From NCBI RefSeq assembly GCF_910592395.1, contig NC_088321.1, positions 5,516,001 through 5,580,000 on the forward strand: a DNA stretch of 64,000 bases, read 5' to 3'. The DNA comes from Lineus longissimus (Eukaryota; Nemertea; Pilidiophora; Heteronemertea; Lineidae). The translations under genes and the position numbers were made by a program. Below are positions 21,627 to 32,941 of this stretch, in pieces. Within the stretch, counting starts at the first letter, position 1; every line of letters starts with the position of its first letter. A model generated the notes under the pieces. It was not told the origin of the DNA and ran no database searches. It was given only the letters and a program-made list of their open reading frames with translations.

Positions 21627-23344
21627 TATGTACCTTGGTATTACCTGTATTCTATGCCTAAAGACCCCTAGAATATGTGTATCACGACGAGCCAAGTGTT
21701 TCAAGTGTTTTAAGAGAGTTTTCGATGATTTTGTTGGGCGTCGAGTGCGCAGCGCGCGCAGAATTCAGAGTACCGTCAGAGCGCAAAGGTCGAGCCAGGT
21801 TTTTGGCTTCATAAGAATGTTTTGGCTCTTTAACGATATAGTAATGGGTGTTGTAGTTGGTAACAATAGCCCGTAGGTTTAGTAAAGTGTATTTAGAGTG
21901 CAGAATGTCTTGTTGTTGAGCCGTATAGTCGGGTTGAATGCGGGCCGATGGGGCCAAAACTGGTCACGTCGTAGTTAGTCAGTTTGGTCAATAGAGGGCG
22001 CGCAGCAGGGCGCGCAGCAGGTATTAATCCGTTGTCGTTGAGATTGGGTCACGTGTTACTGACGCTTTTATTTAGGCTTACTGAAGTCATGTTTAGGGTT
22101 ATGTTCAACGTCTAGAGCTGAGTTTATCATTAGTTTTAGGGGGGATTACTATTATAAGCAACTGCTGTGGGTTTTATGGACCAAGACCCCGTGCAGTTGA
22201 GTAAATCCTTCCCCGGTTGTTTGTGTGGTTTTTAGCTGTTTCATTAGGGAGGCAGTAGTTAAATACTGATGTACTTCAGGAATGTATAAAGACGATGTTT
22301 GGTCTAAGATGTTGTGGCAACCGGGGTTGCCATGGTTACCAATTTATATCAAATTGTAATTTGATATTTATCTTTGTTCGTCTGCTAATAAATTCCCGTT
22401 CTTCGGAACTTTGGCGTTTTGCGCCGTACTTAAATGCGAACTCCGGTTGTGTCTTTCAGGCAGTACCGCCTCTCATCCCATTAACCCCGGTAACACTGGG
22501 TCTTGAACAATGATTGGAGAAACCATGCATATACAAAAGACTAACCAACCCACCTTGCCAAAGTGGGTTGGACATCCTGATACCCAGAAGTGATTCTTAA
22601 GTCAGATTTTACAGTAATTGCTTTTTACTTACGACACCTCGATCAGGACGGTTTGCTCCGTCATCCACTTGTGTCGGCCATTTGGTAAAATAGACCTAGT
22701 AAAAGTTATTAATGTGAGGAAGTGAGCGAAAACGTACGCAAATCTTAAGACACTGGTTTGACAATATTTTCACGGCCCAAAAAATATGGCACTTCACGTA
22801 CCATACTATATCTGTAAAGGCTCAACAAATTCGTTGAGTACCATCACTTAAGATGGTGTCTTAAAAGACTGCTATCGTAATAAAGGCAAGGGTTGCTATA
22901 CATGGCAACTGTCGATATCTAAGATGCTCACTATTCTGTTCCAATCATGCCCATAGGAGAGGAAGACAGAAAGTACTTAGATTCGAAAGAAAAGGCATTC
23001 TTTATTGATATACGGCTTTTTCGAATGGTTTACAGTGGAGGTCGTTGCTACTATCTATCGTCAAAGTAGTTACTAGTAAGTCATATGAACGGGCGCGTTA
23101 CATACTGGCACTTTACTATTATTTCACACGATCATTCTAAATACATTTTGTGGTGATGACCTCGATATTTCTCGCCTCAAACAATTATCATTATCGGTGG
23201 CGGGTGATAATGGAACTGTAAAAGCGATGGAGCTACGAGAGCAGAGGAAATTAGCTGGCGAACGTATGGTCCAAGAATATAGGAAAGTTTAGGCAGGGCT
23301 AGAAAGCAGTCATTGCAGATACACAGGAGTATATGTGTACCTGA
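21627..23344. other. Non-coding, apart from the repeat copy at 22.4 kb
   Basis: Frames at 21508-21876 and 21682-21957 overlap the promoter and leader and look fortuitous. A short duplication GGGCGCGCAGCA occurs at about 21997-22020. No exon was identified between the leader and the zinc-finger exon. Confidence 0.35.
22377..22460 (+). repeat. 86-bp repeat, copy 2
   Basis: Copy of 21541-21626 with a few substitutions. The donor position reads CAG/GCAGTA, so it would not splice efficiently. The upstream CpG-rich NRF-1 block is not present here. Confidence 0.6.
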
Positions 23345-23566
23345 CCAAAAAATGGTCCGAAGCACCACTGTGAAGGTTGCAGAAAAGGTTGCTCTGAACG
23401 ATTTGAAATTAAGCGGCATTTTGAAATAAAGCACACACAATCCCAAAAAAACGTACTGCGCGAGTCTAGGCGTAACACAGTTCGCAAGCAAGTCAAAGTA
23501 CACCTTGTTGCGCACAGTGACAGTGACAGTAAGAGACCAATACCCCAGGGAAGTACTGTTTTGTAG
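23345..23566 (+). CDS. C2H2 zinc-finger terminal exon
   Basis: A + frame without Met runs from 23345 to a TAG at 23564-23566 (73 codons). Its first third holds a classical finger at 23369-23434: C-x2-C-x12-H-x4-H, with the expected Phe (SERFEIKRH) between the pairs. A basic stretch and a Ser-Asp repeat follow (HSDSDSK). An AG acceptor can be placed just upstream (GCAGATACACAG region), though a stop at 23342 means the exon boundary must lie between. It is probably the last exon of a DNA- or RNA-binding protein. Other exons were not found; the NRF-1-type promoter 1.8 kb upstream is the only nearby start candidate. Confidence 0.5.
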   Translation, partial: PKNGPKHHCEGCRKGCSERFEIKRHFEIKHTQSQKNVLRESRRNTVRKQVKVHLVAHSDSDSKRPIPQGSTVL

Positions 23567-25235
23567 ATTTCATTTCCTCTTTTTAGCATAACAAGTCGAT
23601 GCTACAGAGAGCTTGGGAAGACACGCCCAACAAGAATAACTGACTAGATGTGTGCGTGATATATGTGTGGGAAAGTCCAAATAAACCGCTTTCATCAATA
23701 GTTGTACGACTCACTTTCAGAGTGCAGCACTGTGTACTGCCGCTTGCAAGAACGTCAAGTCTCAATCGCATTAAAATCCAAGCATTTACCCATGGAGCGG
23801 GCAAAGTTGAAATGTAATATTATTCACAATGTGATCTTATTTCTGTTCCTGAAAAGTTGTTTTCAGTGTATTTTCTCCTTGAAATCGATCACTTCAGGTA
23901 CTATTACTGTGCATACCTAGCTAAATTAGTGTCTAGTTTCGTCTCTGATGACATTTATTTCGTAAAAATCGCTGTTTTTTTCTAAAAAGGTGTTTTTGTG
24001 GTCATTTTGGCTGTTTATTTCGAGGGTACGGTAGGAGGTCATCGTTCACTCGATAACTCTTTTTAAAATGAAATAAAAGCGTCTTAAGATACATGATATG
24101 AATTGATATTAATGTTCGTTAAGTGGGATTGTCGGTGGACGTTCATTGGTGAACAGTTGTGCTGGAATTACGAAAATATATCGATATCGTTGAGAGTTCA
24201 TTCATTAGGGGCCTGCTCTCAATTTTCCTTACAACGCCTCTAGCACTGGGCAATTGCCACCATCTTGAAAAGCAGTGCCGCGGATGGCTATCGCATCGCC
24301 ACTACGCATGAGAACACGATGGCTGCCCTGCGCTGCATTGATAGTTCGTAATAAATTCACATAAAAACACACCAGAAGATCTCCGATTTTATTTACAAAG
24401 ATCATATTTTGTTATTTATTGATAAAACAAGCCATTTACCACAGCAGGTGACACATATTAGGCCTGAATAAGACTTTAGAATTTGAAGTGGTGGTGACGA
24501 TGCCGATATCCAAGATGGCGGAATTATACCAGTGGTCAAATCTCATCTATTTTGGGTAATTGCATCATTATTTCTTTTTGTGATTGGTGATTTGTAAAAT
24601 TGAGAATGATTGAAAAATCAGTATTTTTTCACCCAAAGGCATGAGTGAACATTTGATAAGTTTATTGTGATTTAATTGGTAATTTGGTCGACATTTTGAC
24701 AATTATATTTAGCAATATTTCGATAAATGCGGACCTGCTTCTTCCTCTTTTCGCAGTGACGGTGTTTCGATAACTCAGGTCAGTTTCACGGCAAAAATAA
24801 GTGGTAGTTTTGAAATTCGAATGTGCATTTATTGATGTAACGATAAAGTACATTTCCGAGAATAATTAGTGAAAGTTTCAGTAGGTGTCGATTTTTGTAA
24901 AGTAGTGTATAGGCGATGGATTGGCTCAGCCATGTGCTCGTCGTGTCAGCGGGGCGCAAGCCGTCATGGGATGGGGGATGTACACTACTACAATGCACGT
25001 GATTGATGGTTGAACATTCATTCTCGTTGACAGTGTATTATTGAAATATTTGATTGTGATGATGGTGTATTGTACTAGGCCTTGCATGCTCCCAACGTGT
25101 GGCATATTTCACATTGATACTACCAGTATCAATTACAAAAAAATAGATTGTGAGTAACAATAGGCCTACAAACAATGCTACATGTCATGAGGGTGGGAAG
25201 GGGGGGGGGGGTAACTGTCTCGACGTCCCGTTAGG
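23567..25235. other. No supportable gene
   Basis: AT-rich non-coding sequence. A poly-G run lies at 25200-25211. Frames on either strand lack motifs and splice context. Confidence 0.4.
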
Positions 25236-25390
25236 AAAAAAGGCTTATCCCGTTTCCCAATACGCAATTTTAGCCGAATCGTGACGCAAAACACGGCTTG
25301 TCTCGAATCCCGCTAAAATAAGGGTGTCTATCCCGAATCCCGACAGTTATTTTCGGCCCATCCCAGTGTCCCGAAAATACCCGTTCTCCC
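25236..25390. repeat. CCCGAATCCCG-type minisatellite fragment
   Basis: Repeated TCCCGTTTCCC / TCGAATCCCG / TCCCGAATCCCG / GTGTCCCGAAAATACCCG words recall the subterminal arrays of the fold-back elements, and GGGTGTCTATCCCG resembles their tip. No matching inverted arm was found, so this would be a solo arm at most. Confidence 0.35.
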
Positions 25391-25439
25391 CCTCATACAT
25401 AGTAGACCATATTGTCACATTGATGTTTTCTTTCATTAC

Positions 25440-25930
25440 AGTTAGACTTCGAGATCTACATTTTCGACAAAGGCCTGGTGTAATATTATTACGTACTTGA
25501 TGAAGGTAATATTAATTTCTTCAAATTTGAAGCATGACGTTAATGGAGTACCAGCACAACTTCATTGACTGCTACGTGGCGCTGGTGGAAACTAAGGTAT
25601 TGCATCGCTCATATCACTTGAAAAAAACATTTACCCTAGTTACGACCAAAGCTGCTTAGCAGAGGGCGATACCTCATCAGGAGCGCCACAATCATATCAA
25701 TTATCATTGGTGTGAAAGCATTTGTATGAAGTTTTTCAGTTCTCAATGTGTTCGAAACCTTAATTGTGAATTTGTGCACTTCGAATTCAAATTTACGTCA
25801 CTACGTTAGTTTGACATCCATTGATGTCACGGTAATTTCACTGTTATGCTGTGCTGCTTTCAGGTTTAATGACACGAATGAGTACAAGTACATTACATTT
25901 TTCGACGAAGGCCTTCTGTAATTTCATACG
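25440..25930 (+). repeat. Duplicated exon-like segment
   Basis: Two segments, about 25441-25478 and 25864-25918, share ACATTTT(T)CGAC(A/G)AAGGCCT. Each is preceded by AG after a pyrimidine-rich tract and followed by GT (GTAATA or GTAATT). In one phase both read like F-(E/Y)-I/Y-I-F-D-x-G-L. A third, weaker relative is at 26140-26195. They could be duplicated small exons or units of a diverged tandem repeat. Confidence 0.35.
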
Positions 25931-26254
25931 CTTCTTACGGTTAGTATTGATTCATAATTTCTAGTAAAAAAGTTAATTTTGAAAGTGAAAAATATGTTAC
26001 AATACAATAGACCTGCAAATACCATATACGCAAGTTTTGAACAAATATCACACATATTCCCCAGTTGACTTGTGATGATATTGATAATGGTGGTGGTGGT
26101 GTTATCATGTACATGGCTTCTAACGTAGTAAATGTTTTCTTTTCAGCAACATTCAATAGATTTATTTACTGTATTATCATTTCGACCAAGGCGAATTCGA
26201 CACTTCAATTACACAAGGTTAGTAACTTTTGTTCACAAAATCCAAATGGAGGCA

Positions 26255-26840
26255 AATACAGAACAATCAAACTTAGTCATTCCAGTCAGTTACTGAAGCA
26301 CAGTGAAAACTGTCGGGAGCAGTGCAACTGATGGCATGTCAAACTTCCAGTGACTGTCCCTGTCCATATATTTCAAGACAGTACAAATCTTGTAATCATT
26401 TTGTTTATGCAATGTACGTTATTATGTATCATTTCAGCACAATCAAACTTAGTCATTCCAGTCAGTTACTGAAGCACAGCGAAAACTGTCTGAATTAGTG
26501 CTGCTGGTGGCATGTAATTACTCTACTACCACTACCAGTGACAGTCAATGTCCAAATATTTTCAAGTGTGCGAAATTAGTACTCGTCTACTTCTTAGTGT
26601 TATTTGAATGCAATGTACATGTATGTTATAAAAATATTTTTTCAACACTATATCAACATTCTCATTCCTGTCAGTTTCTGAAAATCAGCTAAAGCAATCG
26701 CTACCAATGCAGCTGATAACAGCAATTCTTTTTGTTCCCAATGCCCATCCATGACAATATATTTCACGCATGTGACAATCATGTAATCATCCTGTTTTTT
26801 GTGTTCTATTCATGCAATAAATAAATTCAGTATTTTCAAA
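26255..26840. repeat. Diverged tandem repeat, three units of about 180-210 bp
   Basis: CAATCAAACTTAGTCATTCC with CAGTCAGTTACTGAAGCACAG occurs at 26264-26303 and 26439-26478, with a weaker third copy at about 26652. Downstream sequence (CCAGTGAC..TCC..ATATTT, GCAATGTAC) follows the same order in each. Confidence 0.7.
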
Positions 26841-27505
26841 TCATTGGTGCTACAAAACTATTCTCATTATAGATTATTCATATTTTATAAAATGCTGTCA
26901 TGTCAAATTTTGTGTCCTATAAATCATAATGAAGTCGGCATTTTATATACAACTTTTGTACTCCTCCTAAATAAACATACAAATCTTGTTTTATGTAAAC
27001 TTTGTATATGTGACCCGTCACAGCAAAACCAGGCGCATGTCGCTCTGAGCTTGGCAGGTTGATACGGACTGTTCTAATCTTTCATTAGCGACACCATTTC
27101 TTACCAGAGTGCCTCCTTCATTCATACATCTTGTACTTTAACTCAAGATACCCATCTTTGAATATTTTTAGTTTCCCAAGTACTACAATGTCAATGTATT
27201 GAAGTCATGTTCTTGTAGTGTTATTGGCTTTCTATTATCTTGTCAAAATACCACTTGGTTCTCGCAAAATCTCAATAAAAACAAATGCTATTGCATGTAT
27301 TGCATATTCTAACAGCTATCCACTGTATCGATTTATCCATCATCTGTACTATTTGTCACAAAAATGTTATATTATGTAAATCATATTTGATTACATAATG
27401 CACACTGCCAATTACTGCTGAACCATTCATATGTCATTTAAATAAATAATTTTCAACTTTTTAAAACCGTCTTATAGTACTGTTCTTGTCACTTAGCTGA
27501 ACCAA
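26841..27505. other. No gene seen
   Basis: AT-rich sequence of low complexity. No feature assigned. Confidence 0.35.
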
Positions 27506-28245
27506 TTGTTCTATAGCATGAAATTTCCAGAAATGCCCCAGGGACTGAAAAGTGCTGTTTTAACAGAGAGGTGTCCTAAACTGAGAAGTCGAGTTGAATG
27601 GAAACAACCAATTTGGAACCAAAAACTACTGTCCTTATTAAAGAGGTTGTCCTCAATAGAAAGGTGTCCACAAAAAGTAGGTCCACTGTATATGAAAGTA
27701 CAAACCCTGGTACATGTAGTGACATCATCTACTCCTCGATGTGGACACCTGCAAATGCAGCGACAATGTCACATCAGTTATTTAATTCATCGTCCTTTGT
27801 GCAGATGGCACCACCCATCAAACATGTTGGTGACGAATAGTGTCGCAGCCTTTCACGAAAATGCACTGTCATTCATTCAGCCATAAGTGTTAAGACTGTA
27901 GGGTTGTTTCCAACCAAAACATGTTCGAAATGTGTCAAGCATTCGGAACACCCAAAGACTGATTAGAGAAGTCAAAATTGAATGGAAACAACCAATTTGG
28001 AACCAAAACTAGTGTCCTTATTGGAAAGGTTGTCTTTAATAGAGAGGTGTCTACTAACGGAGGTTCCACTGTATATAATGTAGGAACCCTGGTTGTGACA
28101 TTGTCCACTCCTCCAGCTGCACACCACCAAATCCACAACAATGTCACACCAGTTATTTAGTTCATCATGCTTATGGTCATTGTACTTTCATCTTATGTAA
28201 AATGTAACTTTTTACACGGTTTCAATAAACGATTTGTAATTTGTA
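27506..28245 (+). repeat. Two-unit repeat ending in a TTTGTAA tail (retroposon 3' end?)
   Basis: Units at 27560-27740 and 27950-28120 share GAATGGAAACAACCAATTTG and AGGTGTCTAC/CC..AGG(T)TCCACTGTATAT words. After the second unit comes CAATAAACGATTTGTAATTTG repeated about three times. A polyadenylation-like signal followed by a simple tandem tail is the usual 3' end of a LINE or LINE-mobilised SINE. Confidence 0.55.
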
Positions 28246-29590
28246 ATTTGTAAATTATAAATTTCACTAATAATTTGACGCCGCCAATTCCACTGGTCTT
28301 CGAAATACGTAAGCTACACTGTTGACGACTATGACACTCCTCACAAACCACATTGTGAATCAGACGCCGATAGGCTTGTACATTAGTTAAATGGGCACGA
28401 TGATTGAACTACATTAAATTTCTAACGTTACTGAAGTTTTATTAAAGGTTAAACACGAAATGAACTGCATTTAGGGACTTATTGCTGCTATCTACATGCA
28501 ACCCCCAATAGATTGATTGGAGTACACTATTTTGCACAATGCATTGAGACCAGTGACAGCAGGTCCTGTTCCAAATAAGGGCCCGCTCACATATTAGGCA
28601 TATCACCTACCCACTCCCGTACCCAATGCCACTGTCGGACCAAAGCCAGGCGCATGGAGAGATGCAGAACGCAATTCAATCTGACAACATCAATCAGTAA
28701 AGAATAAATCAAAGAGCAAGCGCTGGCCACTGTACATATTTTGTCCATCCTGGCATAACTGTTTATTGATACCCTGACTACATGTTCCGGTAGGCCACCC
28801 TGCAGAATTTGCCTTATCACTCCGGTCAGTGTTTCTCGAATAGAACTAAAATAGAATAGGCGAATCATTAATCTCCCTGCTAATACCCTGCACCATGGAC
28901 CAGGTTGTATAGCACTACATACGTGCTGGAAGCTAATATTGATGTGGCAGGGAGAATATGCGTGAAGTTTGTGTATGCTTTTGAGAATGAGCGGAGCTCT
29001 CCAGTCGACGTGCTCTCTGAAAAGTTGTTATTTATTCCAAAACCACCAAGATATTCGACGTATGACACCCTCAGTGACACTCTTACTTATGATCCACACC
29101 TACGAAGCCAAAAGTTGCAAGAATTCGACGCATTTCCGAGGCCCAATTTTGAAACAAAAATCGCCTCCTATTTAGCGGCCACAACGCGCATTATAGTATA
29201 GATTAGTTGTTATGCCCTCTGGTATTCAAGATATTCAATGCACTAATACTAGACCTGCTTATACCGATCTCAGTTTGACGTTGCCCTGCTATCCGTTCCT
29301 GCCTTTTTAAAATCATGAAGGAAGGCACAAAGATAGGTAAAGGTACAGGATAATTCAGGAAAACTAAGAACTATCGGGTACTTCTGTAAAATGGGTCCGG
29401 TAATAAGCAGTTAATTTATATAGTCCGTGTTTCAAATTCATAACAACCATTTTCTTTGTGAATGAATAAATGAGACAGAAAACTTGTGAGTGAATATTTG
29501 AATTTCTTCATTTAGTAACGATACGATATTGCTTGTTTAATGTGTACATAATGATAAACTGCAACACATGTGGAGTTTATGACTGACATA
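28246..29590. other. No firm gene
   Basis: A + frame at 28905-29201 and a minus frame at 28587-28868 have reasonable composition but no domain, no convincing splice sites and no start context. Left uncalled. Confidence 0.3.
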
Positions 29591-29599
29591 TACTAGTAA

Positions 29600-29794
29600 T
29601 TGACAGGGCATCTTGACCATCACGGTAATGACATTATACAGCTTTACAGACAACGCACGTCTTCACGAAAAGTAAAGCATGCACTTTTGTATGCAGTCTT
29701 TTTGGGTATAGTAGTGCTATTACTGTCCGTCGTTTGGTTGGTTCGGAAATTTCTGATGATTGCCGAAGTCACCTTGAAAAGGTTTAGTCATTGA
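29600..29794 (+). CDS. Possible exon encoding one membrane span
   Basis: The frame ends in TGA after about 64 codons and follows an AG (AATTGACAG) that could be an acceptor. It reads HLDHHGNDIIQLYRQRTSS, then one hydrophobic stretch (LLYAVFLGIVVLLLSVVWLV, about residues 29-48), then a basic tail, which suits a type II/III single-pass membrane segment. No Met start, no partners, no family recognised. It could be chance. Confidence 0.28.
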   Translation: MTGHLDHHGNDIIQLYRQRTSSRKVKHALLYAVFLGIVVLLLSVVWLVRKFLMIAEVTLKRFSH

Positions 29795-30311
29795 CCAATG
29801 AGAGGGTTTCTTTTCATTTACATCAAGCACGTGGCCTAGAAATTTCGTGTTTGGCAATCAAGTTGTAATTGAATCAAGTTTTATGAAGCGAGAAGACGCA
29901 GCAGGTTGCCCCTCAACCGACCCCAAAAACCTGTGCCTTAATTGAGATCCCGGATAATAAGACAGTTGAAGTTACTTGTCCCTAATGCAGTAATAAAAAC
30001 ATAATAAGTCTGTAATTATAGGGCAGTGATTGCATGCCCCGATAGATATACAGAAAAATGACACGTATTTCTTCGCTGGTACGGGCGGAGGTAACGGAGG
30101 CAATACCACTGGAAGTTCAGTATGGAGTGGCATGGCCCAACCCAACTTGGTATTATAAGATATCATATTTCGTAACTCGCGGAATATGTCGTTTCTGATA
30201 CCGATGTAAAATGCAATAAAAGGCTATAGCCACAATTCGTTTGTAGAGTCGCAGATGCAAGTCCACGGCTACCCTACTCCGTGCCACAGAATTATCCAAC
30301 GTGCCAGTGTG
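29795..30311. other. No gene seen
   Basis: Non-coding; the frame at 29972-30166 (minus) is unsupported. Confidence 0.35.
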
Positions 30312-30348
30312 GGATGGAATTTAAGACCAAACCTGGCCTGAACAGTTA
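30312..30348 (+). repeat. 37-bp direct repeat, left copy
   Basis: GGATGGAATTTAAGACC and the next 20 bases are identical to 32905-32941, 2.6 kb away. Sequence on both sides differs. Confidence 0.75.
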
Positions 30349-32904
30349 CAGTCAGAGACAATACCACCAATGAATATTCATAGGTTGGAGGGTCCAGGCC
30401 TATCAATTAAACGAGTGCATTTTTTTAACTATCAAGTACATATTTGGAGAGGTATTGAAAAAATATTTGCTGTGGCAAGTCTACAGATATAAATAAATTG
30501 TTTGGTAAAAAAAGTTATTTTGAATTTTGACAACCTGGCCATAGGGGGCGTCATTCAAATTTGGAGTGAAAATGGTGGTCTTGTCTCGTCAGCCGGCCAC
30601 GGAGCGATCGCAGCGCCAAATAAAGCATTTCTCTTACCACATTGACGGTGTCGGCACCTAGCGGGAAATTGCGTCATGAAAAATCGTAATTTTCGAGTCC
30701 CGCCAAAAATATCATTTTTACGCGGGAAATGATTTACGCGTGCGTCGTAAACAAACATGACTGCATGAAATTGGTATCGAGGAACATTTTCACGGTTTAT
30801 TTCACGAAAATCCGTGTTATACAGTATTCACAGATTAATTCGAAATCTAGCGCGAGGTATATTTTCCCAGTATCGCCAAGTACGCTTCAAATATCTTTCC
30901 CCTTTAGTATCCTTTGATAATGTCATCAATCGAGCTTTTCGGCGTCCAAAGATAAAAGCGAAAGGAATCCAATGTCAACATTTTGAGTTGGACACGCGGG
31001 TAGATTTATAGTACGAGCCCCCAGAGGATGCCGTTTATTCGTTTCAACATAGTTTCGGCGGTCACGTGATCAAAACATTGGCCGCAAGTTCAAGCTGAAG
31101 TTTGTGTTGATCATGTGTGAATTGGGGAATCTGAACAGAAATATGAGGAAACACAGAAAATATGGAGTCCAGAGACTGCTGATACTCTCATACTGTATGG
31201 TGCACATCATCATGGTGCTTTGACATTCACACAAATTTAAAAGTTCTTTACCCATAGTTCTAAAAAAAATATTCTAGAAATATAAAGCACGTTTTTCTTC
31301 TTTGTTTGCCTCTAGTCTAGGCCTAGCTGTCTCAGTGTCGTCGAGTCGAGTCGAGTCAACGTAACCAATGCTCATGTAACCAACGGTTGATTATGCTGTT
31401 AATTTGTTCAGTCAGCTGCAGAAATGAATGATATAGATAGACAAGAGCATCAAAGGGAAACTATAGGCAGGAGCCAGCTTAAATATTAACAAGAACCAAG
31501 GTCCATAACTCGGTGCATCATGACGACTGTCTCTGAGTACGAGTCGCATAATGTCTACTAATTTGATCCCCTTGCTCCTACCAACTGTCCCTCGTAAATA
31601 TAAATGTAAGGGATAGGCCCCTTTCTCTGGCCCTCCAGCTGCAAGCTCCACCTACATCCCGTGTACTGTAAGTATGACAAAATGAACAGAGTACTGCGAC
31701 AGAATCTTGCACACCATTGTGCCCTCTCTAAACATTTATCGGATCTGATGACAGAGAGAAGAGAAAAAAATTGGTTTTAACTTTCTCCCTCCCAGATTTC
31801 CTTCTCACGAGACCAGAGACTGAACAGCCATCTTTATGTAACAAAAGGTTGTTACATTGTCTTTCTCAGACTATCCTCTTGGGAGACTGAACAACTAATT
31901 TACTGTCTGTGACCTCCACATTATGAGGTATCAGGTTGTGACATATTGCTTCTGAACCTAGTCCATCTAGTACAGGACATCTGGCGTGTCTTATGACCAT
32001 TGCTGTAGAAAAAGCTGCTGGAAGGTTGAAATTGTTTTCACTGAGAAAGCAAATGGAGGAAATGTGGAATGGAAGCAAAGTGTCATGAATTCATGGTTAC
32101 TTCAAATTTGGCCGCTCCTGTCGTTTGAACTAAAGCAACAGTGTGGAACGACTCTCCACCATAGTCCTGCTCTTCAGAAGAGAATTCCATGTGTTAACAC
32201 TGCAAGTTGGCTCTGAATACCTGATTGAGCCAATTATTGTCTGGTGTCTCAAACATACCAGTGAAGGATACCAATAAAAGATATGGCCATAGTCACTTAT
32301 GGTCAACCAGAGAACGGTCTTTATCAGCAGGACTCCAAAGTTGTCCAATCAAGGAGATGATACTATTTCGTACATGGTAGTTTCTCCAGGAAATAAACAT
32401 AACCTTGGGACTGTCTCCAACATTTGTCACAACGCCCGGTCACAACCTTGACAGCGTACCACAAATGTTTATTTTGTAGCCTGGTACATGCAATATTCAC
32501 ATCCCATGATAACTCTCTGACATTCATAAGGTAGTGCATCTGATGGGGGACACATGACCCTCACTCCCACACTTTCTAAGTGAATCTTTATGCCATAGAC
32601 AACAGATGTTTGCACAGCATGATTGGGACATATTGTACATGAACCTTAGACAATGAATCATTGTCTTTCAGAGGGACAGAGTGTACATAATGTACAGAGC
32701 TACTACTGTCCCGGCTACTCTGTAGTTAGGCCTAAGCGAAGGTCATTCTTAATCTGTGCCAAGCGGCTTTGAGCAGTGGTTTGTAGGGAAAAAAAGAAAC
32801 CAATCATTTTCCGAACCGTTGCCAAATCTTCTCAAAATTGCCGCCTAACATTATGTTAATGAGCACGTCATCGTAGTAAGAGAATTTGCCCGAAAACGGC
32901 GCGT
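30349..32904. other. No supportable gene between the 37-bp repeats
   Basis: Short frames on both strands (for example 31866-32078 minus, 31986-32216 plus) have no domain or conserved splice context. GTCGAGTCGAGTCGAGTC (31337-31356) is a small tandem array. Confidence 0.35.
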
Positions 32905-32941
32905 GGATGGAATTTAAGACCAAACCTGGCCTGAACAGTTA
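32905..32941 (+). repeat. 37-bp direct repeat, right copy
   Basis: Exact copy of 30312-30348. The pair may be fragments of one interspersed repeat or the ends of a deleted element. Confidence 0.75.

Noticed and set aside
27010-27060. GACCCGTCACAGCAAAACCAG segment as a SINE or CORE element
   Set aside because: Only a weak partial echo near 28640 in this window; no pol III boxes or target duplication seen.
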